In this document: in pieces, positions 1-9,645 of the stretch
Layout of the letters: each line of letters opens with the position of its first letter
How positions within the stretch are numbered: the stretch's first letter is position 1
Source of the DNA: DASUAS01 sp963756895
Lineage (GTDB): Bacteria > Actinomycetota > Acidimicrobiia > IMCC26256 > DASPTH01
Assembly (NCBI GenBank): GCA_963756895.1
Contig: CAVWPI010000004.1
Location: 124,001-188,000 of the forward strand
Direction of reading: 5' to 3'
Length of the DNA: 64,000 nucleotides
Notes under the pieces: generated by a model
Told to the model about the DNA's origin: nothing
The model's database searches: none
Seen by the model: only the letters and a program-made list of their open reading frames with translations
Program-made: the position numbers and the translations under genes

Positions 1-982
1 TCAGGATGCTGACGAGGTACGACGCGCCGAGGCCGAGCATGTGGCCGGCGTCGTCGAGCACGCGTCGGGCGCCGTCGTGCCCGTCGCGTGCGGCGCGCAC
101 CACATCGTCGAGGTTCGGTGTGCGCCGCCGAGAGGGGACACCGGCCTCGCGGGCGGCATCGGCGATGGCGCTGGCCGAGGTGTACATCTCGAGGCAGCCG
201 TACTTGCCGCAGTGACAACGAAGCCCGTCGTCCACCACGCGGCAGTGCCCGATCTCTCCGGCGAACCCCCGGGTGCCGGTCACGAGCGCACCGTCCTGCA
301 CGATGGCGCTGCCGACCCCGGGACCCACGTAGAGCCACACGAACGTGTCCACCTCGCGAGCGACACCGAGCCGCGCCTCCGCGAACGCCGACGCATGCGG
401 GGTGTTCCACGCGGTCACGGGCACGCGCAACGCGTCGCCGAACAGCTCGACGACGGGAACGTCGGTCCAGCGGAGGTTCGGCGCCAGCACACACACTCCG
501 GTGTCGCGGTCCACGAGACCCGGTACTGCGATCGCCGCGTGTCGGATCGTCGGCTTGGCGATCTTCGCCACCCCGAGCGCCTCGTCGAGGAGCGCGGTCA
601 CGTGGTCGAGCGAGCGCGACGGCGATCCGATTGCGGACTTCCTGCTGCGCTGCGCGACGATCGATCCCCGCCCGTCCGCAAGGGCCACGGTGGTTTCGTA
701 CACGCCGATGTGCACGCCGACGTACGCGTCACGCGTGACGTCGAGGTCGAGGTACGTCGGCGGGCGACCCCCGGCCGCAGTGCTCCTGCCCACGCCCACC
801 TCGAGCACGAGGCCCTCGGCGAGCAGGTCGTCGACGATCGCAGACACGGTCGGCTTCGCCAACGAAGTGCGTCGCGCGACCTCGGTGCGCGCGAGGGGAC
901 CGGAGCGACGCACTGCGTCGAGCACCACCGCCCGGTTGTGCGCGCGCATCACCTGACGGTCGATTTTCGGCCGCGCTACCAT
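1..982 (-). CDS. ROK-family transcriptional regulator, C-terminus cut by window edge
   Basis: Sugar-responsive repressor of the NagC/XylR type. About 327 residues are visible, read leftward from ATG at 982, and the frame is still open at base 2. Residues ~15-65 form a winged helix-turn-helix (RRTSLAKPTVSAIVDDL). The ROK fold follows, with a phosphate-binding stretch (GPGVGSAIVQDG) and the family zinc signature GEIGHCRV followed by CHCGKYGCLE. The usual DANxAA catalytic stretch of ROK kinases reads NTPHASAFAEA, so kinase activity is unlikely, as in most ROK repressors. The gene is divergent from xylose isomerase with 44 bases between starts. By family precedent (XylR) it probably represses the xylA side; that is inference. 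Confidence 0.9.
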   Translation of the reverse strand, partial: MVARPKIDRQVMRAHNRAVVLDAVRRSGPLARTEVARRTSLAKPTVSAIVDDLLAEGLVLEVGVGRSTAAGGRPPTYLDLDVTRDAYVGVHIGVYETTVALADGRGSIVAQRSRKSAIGSPSRSLDHVTALLDEALGVAKIAKPTIRHAAIAVPGLVDRDTGVCVLAPNLRWTDVPVVELFGDALRVPVTAWNTPHASAFAEARLGVAREVDTFVWLYVGPGVGSAIVQDGALVTGTRGFAGEIGHCRVVDDGLRCHCGKYGCLEMYTSASAIADAAREAGVPSRRRTPNLDDVVRAARDGHDGARRVLDDAGHMLGLGASYLVSIL

Positions 983-1026
983 GACCGGACCTTAGTGTGG
1001 TCAGCGAACAAACTCCAGGTGATGTC

Positions 1027-2184
1027 ATGAGCGACGCGTTCACCCCGGTTCCCGACGATCACTTCACCTTCGGTCTGTGGACCGTCGGCAACCCGGGCCG
1101 AGACCCCTTCGGCCACGAGGTGCGCGCACCGCTCGACCCGGTCGACTCGGTGAAGCACCTCGCGGCGGTCGGCGCGTACGGCGTGAGCTTCCACGACGAC
1201 GACCTCGTGCCGGTCGGCTCGAGCGCCTCCGAGCGGGACGCGATCGTGGCGCGCTTCCAGGGCGCGCTCGACGAGACCGGACTGCGCGCCCCGATGGCCA
1301 CGTGCAACCTGTTCTCGCAGCCGGTGTTCCGCGACGGCGCCTTCACCGCCAACGACGTGCAGGTGCGACGCTTCGCGCTGGCGAAGACCCTCGACGCCAT
1401 CGATCTCGGCGTGGAGCTCGGCGCCGAGATCTTCGTGATGTGGGGTGGGCGCGAAGGATGCGAGGTCGACGCGGCGATGGACACGCGCGCCGCACTCGAC
1501 CGCTACGCGGAAGCCGTGAACCTCGCGTGCGAGTACGTGCGGGAGCAGGGTTACTCGCTGCGCTTCGCGCTGGAGCCCAAGCCCAACGAGCCGCGCGGTG
1601 ACATCTTGCTTCCCACTGTCGGTCACATGCTCGCGTTCATCGACGAGCTCGACCATCCGGAGATGGTGGGCCTGAACCCGGAGTTCGCGCACGAGACGAT
1701 GTCGGGGCTCTCGTTCCACCACGCCGTTGCCCAGACGCTGTGGCACGGCAAGCTCTTCCACATCGACCTCAACGCGCAGCGCCCGGGGAAGTACGACCAG
1801 GACTTCCGCTTCGGCTCCGAAGGCATCCGCGATGCCTTCTACTTGGTGAAGCTGCTCGAGGATGCCGGCTACGACGGCATGCGCCACTTCGACGCCCACC
1901 CCTACCGCACCGAGGACACCGCCGGTGTGTGGGACTTCGCGCGTGGCTGCATCCGCACGTATCTCATCCTGCGCGAGAAGGCGCAACGCTTCCACGACGA
2001 CCCGGAGATCCAGGCCGCGCTCGCCGAGGCCAAGGTCCCCGAGCTCTCGGTGCCCACTCGCCCGGACGGTGGGATTGCGGCCCTCCGATCCAACCGGCCC
2101 GATCCCGTCGCGCTCGCGCAACCCGGGCTCGGCCTGGAGCGGCTCGACCAGTTGGTCAACGAGCTGCTGCTGGGCGTTCGCTGA
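1027..2184 (+). CDS. xylA: Xylose isomerase
   Basis: Interconverts D-xylose and D-xylulose in the cytoplasm using two divalent metals. The 385-residue length fits the class I actinobacterial enzyme. Family motifs are in order: the catalytic histidine in SFHDDDLVP, MWGGREG, the metal-binding EPKPNEPRGD, NPEFAHETMSGL, HIDLNAQRPGKYDQDFRFGS and the final HFDAHPYR. ATG 1027 is chosen because it begins just before the conserved FTFGLWTVG; an upstream GTG at 997 would add ten unconserved residues. The gene runs directly into the oxidoreductase (5-base gap) and faces a ROK repressor, the classical xylose arrangement. No xylulokinase is present in the window. Confidence 0.95.
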   Translation: MSDAFTPVPDDHFTFGLWTVGNPGRDPFGHEVRAPLDPVDSVKHLAAVGAYGVSFHDDDLVPVGSSASERDAIVARFQGALDETGLRAPMATCNLFSQPVFRDGAFTANDVQVRRFALAKTLDAIDLGVELGAEIFVMWGGREGCEVDAAMDTRAALDRYAEAVNLACEYVREQGYSLRFALEPKPNEPRGDILLPTVGHMLAFIDELDHPEMVGLNPEFAHETMSGLSFHHAVAQTLWHGKLFHIDLNAQRPGKYDQDFRFGSEGIRDAFYLVKLLEDAGYDGMRHFDAHPYRTEDTAGVWDFARGCIRTYLILREKAQRFHDDPEIQAALAEAKVPELSVPTRPDGGIAALRSNRPDPVALAQPGLGLERLDQLVNELLLGVR

Positions 2185-2189
2185 CCGTC

Positions 2190-3172
2190 ATGGCCGACCG
2201 CATCCGATGGGGCATCGCCGCCACCGGCGGCATCGCCCGGGGTTTCGCGCAGGGACTCGTCGAGACGCCCGACGCGCACGCGGTTGCCGTCGCGTCTCGC
2301 AGCGCCGAGCGCGCCGAACGCTTCGCTGCCGAGTTCGACATCCCGCACCGGCACGCGTCGTACGAGGATCTCGCCGCGGATGACGACGTCGACATCGTGT
2401 ACGTGGCGACGCCGCATGCTCGGCACGAAGCCGACACCTTGCTCTTCCTCGAAGCGGGGAAGCACGTGCTGTGCGAGAAGCCGTTCGCGCTCAACGAGGG
2501 TCAGGGCCGCAGGATGGTCGACACCGCGCGCGAGCGCGACCTGTTCGTCATGGAGGCGATCTGGTCGCGCTTCCTCCCCGCCTACGTGATCCTTCTCGAG
2601 CTGCTGGCCGAGTCTGCGATCGGCGAGGTCGACAGCGTCGACGCCGACTTCGGCCTGCAGTTCCCGTGGGATCCGTCGCACCGACTGTTCGACCTCGCGC
2701 TGGGCGGCGGCGCGCTCCTCGACCTGGGCGTCTACCCGTTGCAGTTGGCGTCGCTGGTCCTCGGCGTTCCCACGCAGGTCCACGCGGTGGGCGCGCTCGG
2801 CAGCACGGGCGCCGACGAGCACGTGGCCGCGGTCCTCGCCCACGAGAGCGGGGCGTTGGCGACGATCCGCGCCGCGACGCGCGTGAACCTCGAATGCAAA
2901 CCGCTCGCATCGCGGGCTCGGATGGCGTGATCGACCTCCCGGCGTTCATGCACTGTCCGGACTCGCTCACGATCACCACACCGAGAGGCGTCGAACGTCG
3001 AGACGCGCCGATCGTGGGGCAGGGCCTGCGCTACCAGGTGGGCGAAGTGCACCGTTGCCTCCGCTCGGGCGCGGTCGAGAGTGCCGTGATCCCGCACGCC
3101 GAGACGCTGAGCCTCGCCGCGACCATGGACCGGATCCGCGAGCAGATCGGGGTGCGCTACCCGGGCGAGTGA
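2190..3172 (+). CDS. Gfo/Idh/MocA family NAD(P)-dependent oxidoreductase (one frameshift)
   Basis: Sugar or polyol dehydrogenase-like protein of ~327 residues. The N-terminal Rossmann motif is GIAATGGIARGFAQGL, followed by DIVYVATPHARH and the catalytic-lysine motif CEKPFALN; the C-terminal domain has GGGALLDLGVYPLQLA. The frame breaks near 2896-2899: after NLECK the first frame ends at 2930, while the conserved continuation TARIAGSDGVIDLPAF lies in another frame and runs to 3172. Adding one A to the AAA run at 2896 joins them as ...CKTARIAG..., so a homopolymer deletion is likely. It is co-directional with xylA. The substrate could be xylose or a related sugar; the sequence does not settle this. 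Confidence 0.85.
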
Positions 3173-3324
3173 CGCGGTGTCCGACGGTGACTCGACGCAG
3201 GCGGTCATGTCCGTTAGCGTGCGCAGACACAACTCCGAACATGCCGCCGTGCGTGCTCGCGGTGCGGGAGCTACAGTTGGTTAGTTCGCTCAGGATCAAA
3301 ACTGGGCTTTCACTGGGGGGAACG

Positions 3325-4536
3325 ATGCGGAAGTTGGTGGCACTGTTCGTGGTGCTCGGGGCCGTGCTCGGCGTGGCCGGCGTCGCCTGGGCGGCGACGC
3401 CGGGCGTCTCCAAGGACGAAATCAAGATCGGGGTCACCTATCCGGACCTCGACGCCATCCGCGACGTCACCGACATCAGCCATGGTGACTACAAGGCCAC
3501 GTACAACGCGGTCATCGACGAGCTGAACAAGAAGGGCGGCGTCGACGGCCGCAAGCTGGTGCCCGTCTTCGCGCCCATCAACCCGATCGGCACCGCGCCC
3601 GCGCAGGAGGCGTGTCTGAAGCTGACCGAGGACGAGAAGGTCTTCGCCACCGTCGGCTTCTTCTACTTCGACGCACCGCTGTGCTACGTGACGCAACACG
3701 ACACTCCCATCCTCGGCGGCACCATGGACCCCACGTACCTGAAGCAGGCGAAGGCGCCGTGGATGACCCTCGAGTCCGGTCCCGAGGTGACGCCACGAGC
3801 GGTCGACGCGCTGGTGAAGAGCGGTGACCTCAAGGGCAAGATCGGGGTCGTCGCCATCGCCAGTGAGGAGAAGAACCTCCTCGACGCCGCCGTGCTGCCT
3901 TCGCTGAAGCGCAACAGCATCAAGAACACGGTGGCGATCATCGACGCGCCGCTCACCGACACCGTCGCCGCCACACAGCAGGCGGGCACGATCGCCGAGA
4001 AGTTCAAGTCCGAAGGCATCAAGACCGTTCTGCTGGTCGGCGCCGCGCCGAGTGCCTTCAGCAACGCGCTCAAGAACACCGACTATCGACCGAAGCTCGT
4101 GGGCACGCCGTTCTCGACGTTCCAGGGAGCGGCGATCAACAAGGCGACCGACCCGGCGTTGTGGAAGAACTCGGCGACCGCCGACATCGCCGCCGACTTC
4201 AACGACCCGAGCCTGCAGCAGTGCTACGGCCTCGTCGAGAAGGCTACGGGCAAGACCATCGTCGAGCGCCCCGAGCCGGGCACGCCCGACTACCAGGCGT
4301 CGGCGCGCTCCGCGTGCCTGTACATCTCCCTCTTCTCACAGCTCGCGGGCGCGGCCGGCAAGGACCTGACCGTCGCCGGCTTCGGCAAGGCCGCCGAGAA
4401 GCTGGGCACCGTGACGGTCCCGGGGCTCGGCACGATCAAGTACGACCCCAAGACGCACACCTGGCAACAGACCTTGTACACGTACAAGTACGACCCGGCC
4501 ACGCAACAGCTGGTGCAGGACAAGAAGATCGGCTGA
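3325..4536 (+). CDS. ABC transporter substrate-binding protein, branched-chain amino acid type (SBP-1)
   Basis: Secreted solute-binding protein of 403 residues (periplasmic-binding-protein type 1 fold). A signal peptide covers residues ~1-23 (MRKLVALFVVLGAVLGVAGVAWA); there is no lipobox. The mature start KDEIKIGVTYPDLD is typical of the LivJ/HAAT group. ATG 3325 follows a run of six G at 3315-3320 acting as ribosome-binding site. It is the first gene of the importer cluster: its stop is one base from the next GTG. It is a clear paralogue of SBP-2 at 27791 (shared YPDLDAIR, GTAPAQE, DTPILGG, YDPKTHT). The ligand is unknown; binding proteins of this family carry amino acids, amides or aromatic acids. 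Confidence 0.9.
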   Translation: MRKLVALFVVLGAVLGVAGVAWAATPGVSKDEIKIGVTYPDLDAIRDVTDISHGDYKATYNAVIDELNKKGGVDGRKLVPVFAPINPIGTAPAQEACLKLTEDEKVFATVGFFYFDAPLCYVTQHDTPILGGTMDPTYLKQAKAPWMTLESGPEVTPRAVDALVKSGDLKGKIGVVAIASEEKNLLDAAVLPSLKRNSIKNTVAIIDAPLTDTVAATQQAGTIAEKFKSEGIKTVLLVGAAPSAFSNALKNTDYRPKLVGTPFSTFQGAAINKATDPALWKNSATADIAADFNDPSLQQCYGLVEKATGKTIVERPEPGTPDYQASARSACLYISLFSQLAGAAGKDLTVAGFGKAAEKLGTVTVPGLGTIKYDPKTHTWQQTLYTYKYDPATQQLVQDKKIG

Positions 4537-4537
4537 C

Positions 4538-6755
4538 GTGGACGAGGAGGCCGCCTCGACCACCACGCCCGGCGAAGCCGCGCAGCTCGCCGTAGCGGTC
4601 CTCGACGCCGAGGCCGAGCGCGAGGCGCAACAAGCAGCGTCACAAGAGGAGGTGCTCTTCGCCAACGACCTCCTGCCCGGGGTGGGTGAGGACGAGGTCT
4701 CGCTCGGCCAGGCGGTGCGCATCGGCGGGGTCAGCACGTTCGTCGTGCTCATGCTCCTCCGCTCGTTGGAGGAGCTCGAGTCGGCGACCTTGTCGGTGCT
4801 CGCCCCCGACCTGCGCCACGCGTTCGGGGTGAGCAACGGGACGATCGTGTTCCTCGCCGCGGCGTCCGGCTCGTTCCTGGTGCTCGGCGCGCTGCCCATG
4901 GGCTGGTTGGCCGACCGACACCGCCGTCCACCGATCATCGGCTGGGCCAACCTCGCGTTCGCTGGCTTCCTCGCGCTCTGTGGTGCGGTCACCAACGCGT
5001 TCCAGCTGTTCTGGGCCCGGCTCGGTGTCGGGGTGGCGAAGTCGAACACCTACCCGGTGCAGGGATCGATGATCGGCGACGCCTACCCGATCAGCGCGCG
5101 CGGGCGCATCAACGCCTGGCTGGCCATGGGGTCGCGCTTCGTCGGCGTGCTCAGTCCTGTCATCGTCGCCGGCATCGCGTCGGCCGCCGGTGGCGACGAC
5201 GGCTGGCGCTGGCCGTTCGTGCTGCTCGGCTTCCCAGTCGCGATCGTGGCCCTCTTCGGGTTCAAGCTGAAGGAGCCGCCGCGCGGCCAGTTCGAGAAGC
5301 AGGATGTCCTCGGCGAGGTCATCGAGGACGCGCAGCCGGCGCCGATCTCGGTCGAGGCCGCGTTCGCGCGGCTCTGGCAGATCCGCACGCTCAAGACCGT
5401 GATCGTCGCGTTCTCGGCGCTGGGCTTCGGGCTGTTCACCCTCCCCGTGCTCACCAACCTCTTCATGGAGGACCACTACGGCACCGACACCTTCGACCGC
5501 GGGGTGCTCGGCACCATCGGCGGCGTCGGTGTGCTGCTCGTGCTGCCGTTCGTGGGGAAGTACTACGACGGTCTCTACCGTCGCGATCCCGCGCGTGCAC
5601 TGCGGTTCGTCGGGTTGACGATCCTCCCCGCCGCGCTCCTCACGCCGGTGCAGTTCTTCATGCCCAACGTCATCGCGTTCACGTTCGTGGGCGTCCCGCA
5701 GCTCATCCTGTTGTCGATCGGCTTCACGATGGTGCAGCCGGTCCTGCAGTCCGTGGTGCCGTACCGGTTACGGGGCATGGGCTCGGCGCTCGGGTCGATC
5801 TACATCTTCTTCATCGGCGCGACCGGTGGCGCGCTCCTCTCCGGTCTGCTCACCGACGAGTTCGGCGCCGCGCACCGCGGTGATCGTGATCATGGTCCCG
5901 TCGACCATCATCGGCGGGTTCCTGATCCTCCGCGGCGCGAGCTTCATCCGCAACGACCTCTCCCTCGTGGTCGCCGAGCTGCAGGAGGAGATGGCTGAGC
6001 ACCGGCGCCAGCAGGACAAGCCTGCGGAGATCCCTGCCCTCCAGGTCGCCGACATCGACTTCTCCTACGGTCCCGTGCAGGTGCTCTTCGACGTGGGCTT
6101 CGAGGTGCGGAAGGGCGAGGTGCTCGCGTTGCTCGGCACGAACGGCGCCGGCAAGTCGACGATCCTGCGCGCCATCGCCGGGCTCGGCACGCCGGCGCGC
6201 GGCGTCGTGCGCCTCAACGGTCGCACCATCACGTACACCACGCCGGAGCAGCGGGCGAAGCTCGGCATCCGCATCCTGCTCGGCGGCAAGGGCGTGTTCC
6301 CGGCGATGACGGTGCACGAGAACCTCGAGATGGCGGCGTTCGTGTACCGCGGTGACGACGCCGACTTCCGCCGCCGGCTCGACCGCGCGTACGAGCTGTT
6401 CCCCGCGCTCGCCGAACGACGACGGACCGCGGCGTCGCAGATGTCCGGTGGCCAACAGCAGATGCTCGCGCTGGCGATGGTGCTGCTCCACGATCCCGAG
6501 GTGCTCGCCATCGACGAGCTCTCGCTCGGCCTCGCGCCGCTGGTCGTGCAGGAGCTCCTGGGGGTGCTCGAGCGGCTCAAGGCCGAAGGGATGACGATCA
6601 TCCTGGTCGAGCAGTCGCTCAACGTCGCGTTGTCGGTCTCCGACCGCGCCGTGTTCCTCGAGAAGGGTCAGGTGCGCTTCGAGGGTCCGGCCGCTGAGCT
6701 GGCCGAGCGCGACGACCTCGCCCGCGCGGTGTTCCTCGGCCGGGAAGGCGGCTGA
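4538..6755 (+). CDS. MFS transporter fused to LivF-type ABC ATPase (one frameshift)
   Basis: About 738 residues. After a ~65-residue acidic tail come ~12 membrane segments of a major-facilitator domain, with PMGWLADRHRRPP as the conserved loop 2-3. A LivF-type ATPase follows from ~residue 500: Walker A GTNGAGKST, signature MSGGQQQMLAL, Walker B VLAIDELSLGL and the switch region ILVEQSLN. The frame changes near 5872-5878 between TDEFG and PRTAVIVIMVP, inside the last MFS helix; one surplus base explains it. No start codon with a ribosome-binding site occurs between the domains, so a single fused polypeptide is the likely product. GTG 4538 is 1 base after the SBP-1 stop. Confidence 0.82.
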
Positions 6756-6757
6756 TC

Positions 6758-9640
6758 GTGGCGGGCTCGGCGGGCGTCTCGGTGGTCGCCGCGTGGATCA
6801 CGTCGCAGCTCGTGTTCAACGGGCTGATCGCCGGGCTGGAGATCGGTCTCCTCGCCATGGGCATCGTGTTGATCTACCGGTCGACACGGGTCATCAACTT
6901 CGCGGTCGGCAACATGGGTCTGGTCGGTGCCAGCCTCCTCGCGCTGCTCGTCATCGAGTACGACATCCCGTTCTGGCTCGCGGCCATCGGATCACTGATC
7001 GTCGGCACGCTGTTCGGCACGATCATGGAGCTGGTCGTCATCCGGCGACTGTTCTACGCGCCGCGCGTCGTGGTGCTGGTGTCGACCATCGGGATCTCCG
7101 GTCTCGCGCTGGCGATCGTCACCGCGTACCCGGAGATCACCGACTTCAGCGCCACGTACCCGCCCGCCGTCGACACGACGTGGAGCGACGTCCTCGGCGT
7201 GCGCGTGACCGGCGCGCAGCTCGCGGTGCTGGTGGTCGTGCCCGTCGTCGCCCTCGTGCTCGGGTGGTTCCTCAACCGCACGCTCGTCGGACGCACGGTG
7301 AAGGCGTCGGCCGAGAACCCCGACCTCGCGCGCGTGCAAGGGCATCAACCCCAAGCTGGTCTCGACTGCGGTGTGGTCGATCGCCGGGTTCCTGGCGACG
7401 CTCACCATGATGCTGGTGGCGGCGGACAACGGCGGAGCGGCGAAGGACCTCCTCACCCTCGGGCCGAACACGCTCGTCCGTGCGCTGGCGGCAGCAGTCA
7501 TCGCCGGCATGGTGTCGTTCCCGCGCGCGATGGTCGCGGGAATCGCGATCGGCGTCATCCAGGCATTGATCAACTTCAACTACCTCGACAAGCCCGGCCT
7601 CATCGACGGTCTGCTCCTGGTCGCGGTGCTGATCGCGGTGGCGCTGCAGAGCCGCAGTCGGGGGCCGGCCGAGACGCAGACGTTCTCGTTCGCGCCGAAG
7701 GTGCGCGAGATCCCCGAGCAGCTGCGAGACGTCTGGTGGGTGAAGCGGCTGAACGTCGTCGTCCTCGGAGCGCTGCTGCTCTTCGCGATCCTCCTCCCAC
7801 TCCTGATCACGCAGCCCTCGCGCCATCTCCTCTACGCCACCATCGCCTGCTTCGCGATCTGCGGGCTCTCGCTGATCGTGCTCACCGGCTGGGCGGGCCA
7901 GCTGTCCTTGGGTCAGATGGCCTTCGCCGGCTTCGGTGCCCTGGTCGCGGCGGCGTTGACGCGCGGCCTGAACCTCGATCTGGGCGTGGTGAACCTCGAC
8001 CTCGCTGCGATGCCGTTCCTGCTCTCGATCGTGATCGCCGCGTTCGCGTCCGCCGCCCTCGCCGCGCTCATCGGGGTGGGTGCGCTGCGTGTGCGTGGGC
8101 TGTTGCTCGCGGTCAGCACGTTCGCGTTCTCAGTGGCTGCTTCGCAGTACCTGTTCCGCCAGCCCGTGCTGTCCGACGACCTCACCACGGTGCCGTTCCC
8201 GCGCGGATCGCTGTTCGGGCTCGACCTGTCGTCACAGCGCACCTACTACTACGTGTGTCTGGCCGTGCTCGTGATCGCGTTCGTCGTCGTGAGTCGGCTG
8301 CGGAAGTCGGGGATCGGTCGCACCACGATCGCGGTGCGCGACAACGCCGACCGGGCCGCGGCCTACACCGTCGGCGTGGCTCCGTCGAAGCTGCGCGCGT
8401 TCGCGATCGCCGGGTTCATCGCCGGCTTCGGCGGCGCGTTGCTGGCCGGTGCGATCGAAGCGGTGCCGTTCACCGAGCGCTACTTCCTGGTGGCGGATTC
8501 GCTCGCGCTCGTCGCGCTCGGTGGTGATCGGCGGGATCTCCTCGCCCATGGGTGCGGTGCTCGGCTCGTTGTGGATCGTGGGTCTTCCCGCGTTCTTCCC
8601 CGACAACACGCTGGTGCCGCTGCTGACCTCGAGCCTCGGCCTGCTGATCCTGCTCCTCTACTTCCCCGGCGGGCTGATGCAGATCGTGTACTCCGCACGC
8701 GGACGCGCTCTTCGCCTGGGCCGCGTCGAAGCGCGAGGCCCCGTCGACGGAACGGGTGGCCGAGACGCCGCCGGTGCTCGTGCGCTCGGTGCGGCCCCCG
8801 ATCGTGGAGGACGTCCCCGCGCTGGAGGTGTCGGGGATCACCGTGCGCTTCGGCGGTGTCGTCGCGGTCGACGACGCGGGCTTGCGAGTCGGCAACGACG
8901 AGATCGTCGGTCTCATCGGCACCAACGGCGCGGGTAAGTCGACGCTGATGAACGCGATCGGCGGCTTCGTGCCGTGCGCGGGCACGGTGCGAATGCACGG
9001 CGAAGACGTGTCGTCGTCGGGCGCGGCGCGTCGGGCGCGCATGGGTCTCGGCCGCACCTTCCAGGCCGCGCTGCTCTTCCCCGAGCTCACCGTGCGCGAG
9101 ACGGTGGAAGTGGCGTTGGAGGCGCGTGGGCGCACCGGGCTCGTGTCCACCGCCTTGTTCCTGCCCCGCTCGTTCGCACGTGAGCGCCACCGGCGGGCGG
9201 AGGCCGACGACCTCATCGGCTTCCTCGGGCTCGGTCGTTACGCCAGCAACCGCATCGCCGATCTGTCGACGGGTACCCGGCGCATCGTCGAGCTCGCCGG
9301 CCTCCTCGCCCTCGACGCGCGCGTCCTTTGTCTCGACGAGCCGACCGCTGGTGTTGCGCAGCGCGAGACCGAGGCGTTCGGACCGCTGATCAAGGAGATC
9401 CGTCGCGAGCTCGGTGCCGCGATGCTGGTGATCGAGCACGACATGCCGCTCATCATGAGCATCAGCGACCGCGTCTATTGCCTCGAGGTCGGCCGTGTGA
9501 TCGCCGAAGGCGATCCGGTGACCGTGCGCAACGACCCGAAGGTGATCGCGAGCTACCTCGGCGTCGACGAGCGTGCCATCCAGCGCAGCGGTACTGCCGC
9601 ACCCGCACCGACGGCTGCGGCAGTGCCCGAAGGAGGATGA
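6758..9640 (+). CDS. LivH-LivM-LivG fusion: ABC permease/permease/ATPase (three frameshifts)
   Basis: About 959 residues once three single-base shifts are bridged. Residues ~1-290 are a LivH permease (YRSTRVINFAVGNMG; RTVKASAENPDLAR). Residues ~320-640 are a LivM permease (GWAGQLSLGQMAFAGFGA; IAVRDNADRAAAY). Residues ~680-959 are a LivG ATPase with Walker A GTNGAGKSTL, signature LSTGTRR and Walker B LCLDEPTAG. The shifts lie near 7340 (ARV/KGINPK), 8520 (ALVAL/VVIGG) and 8697 (YSAR/DALFAW); each is repaired by removing one base. The third joins LivM directly to LivG, so the ATPase is not a separate gene starting at 8756. With SBP-1 and the MFS-LivF protein it completes a branched-chain-type importer. 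Confidence 0.82.
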
Positions 9641-9645
9641 CCCCC

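Noticed and set aside
41..1030. 329-codon + strand frame at the left edge
   Set aside because: The opposite strand encodes the ROK regulator with its helix-turn-helix and zinc signature; the + frame is its shadow.
4538..9640. Programmed ribosomal frameshifting as the cause of broken Liv frames
   Set aside because: The sites share no slippery heptamer or following pseudoknot, and unrelated genes across the window show the same kind of break.
8756..9640. LivG as an independent gene starting at GTG 8756
   Set aside because: Conserved in-frame coding (DALFAWAASKREAP) continues upstream of that GTG and joins LivM after one base is removed; no ribosome-binding site is present.
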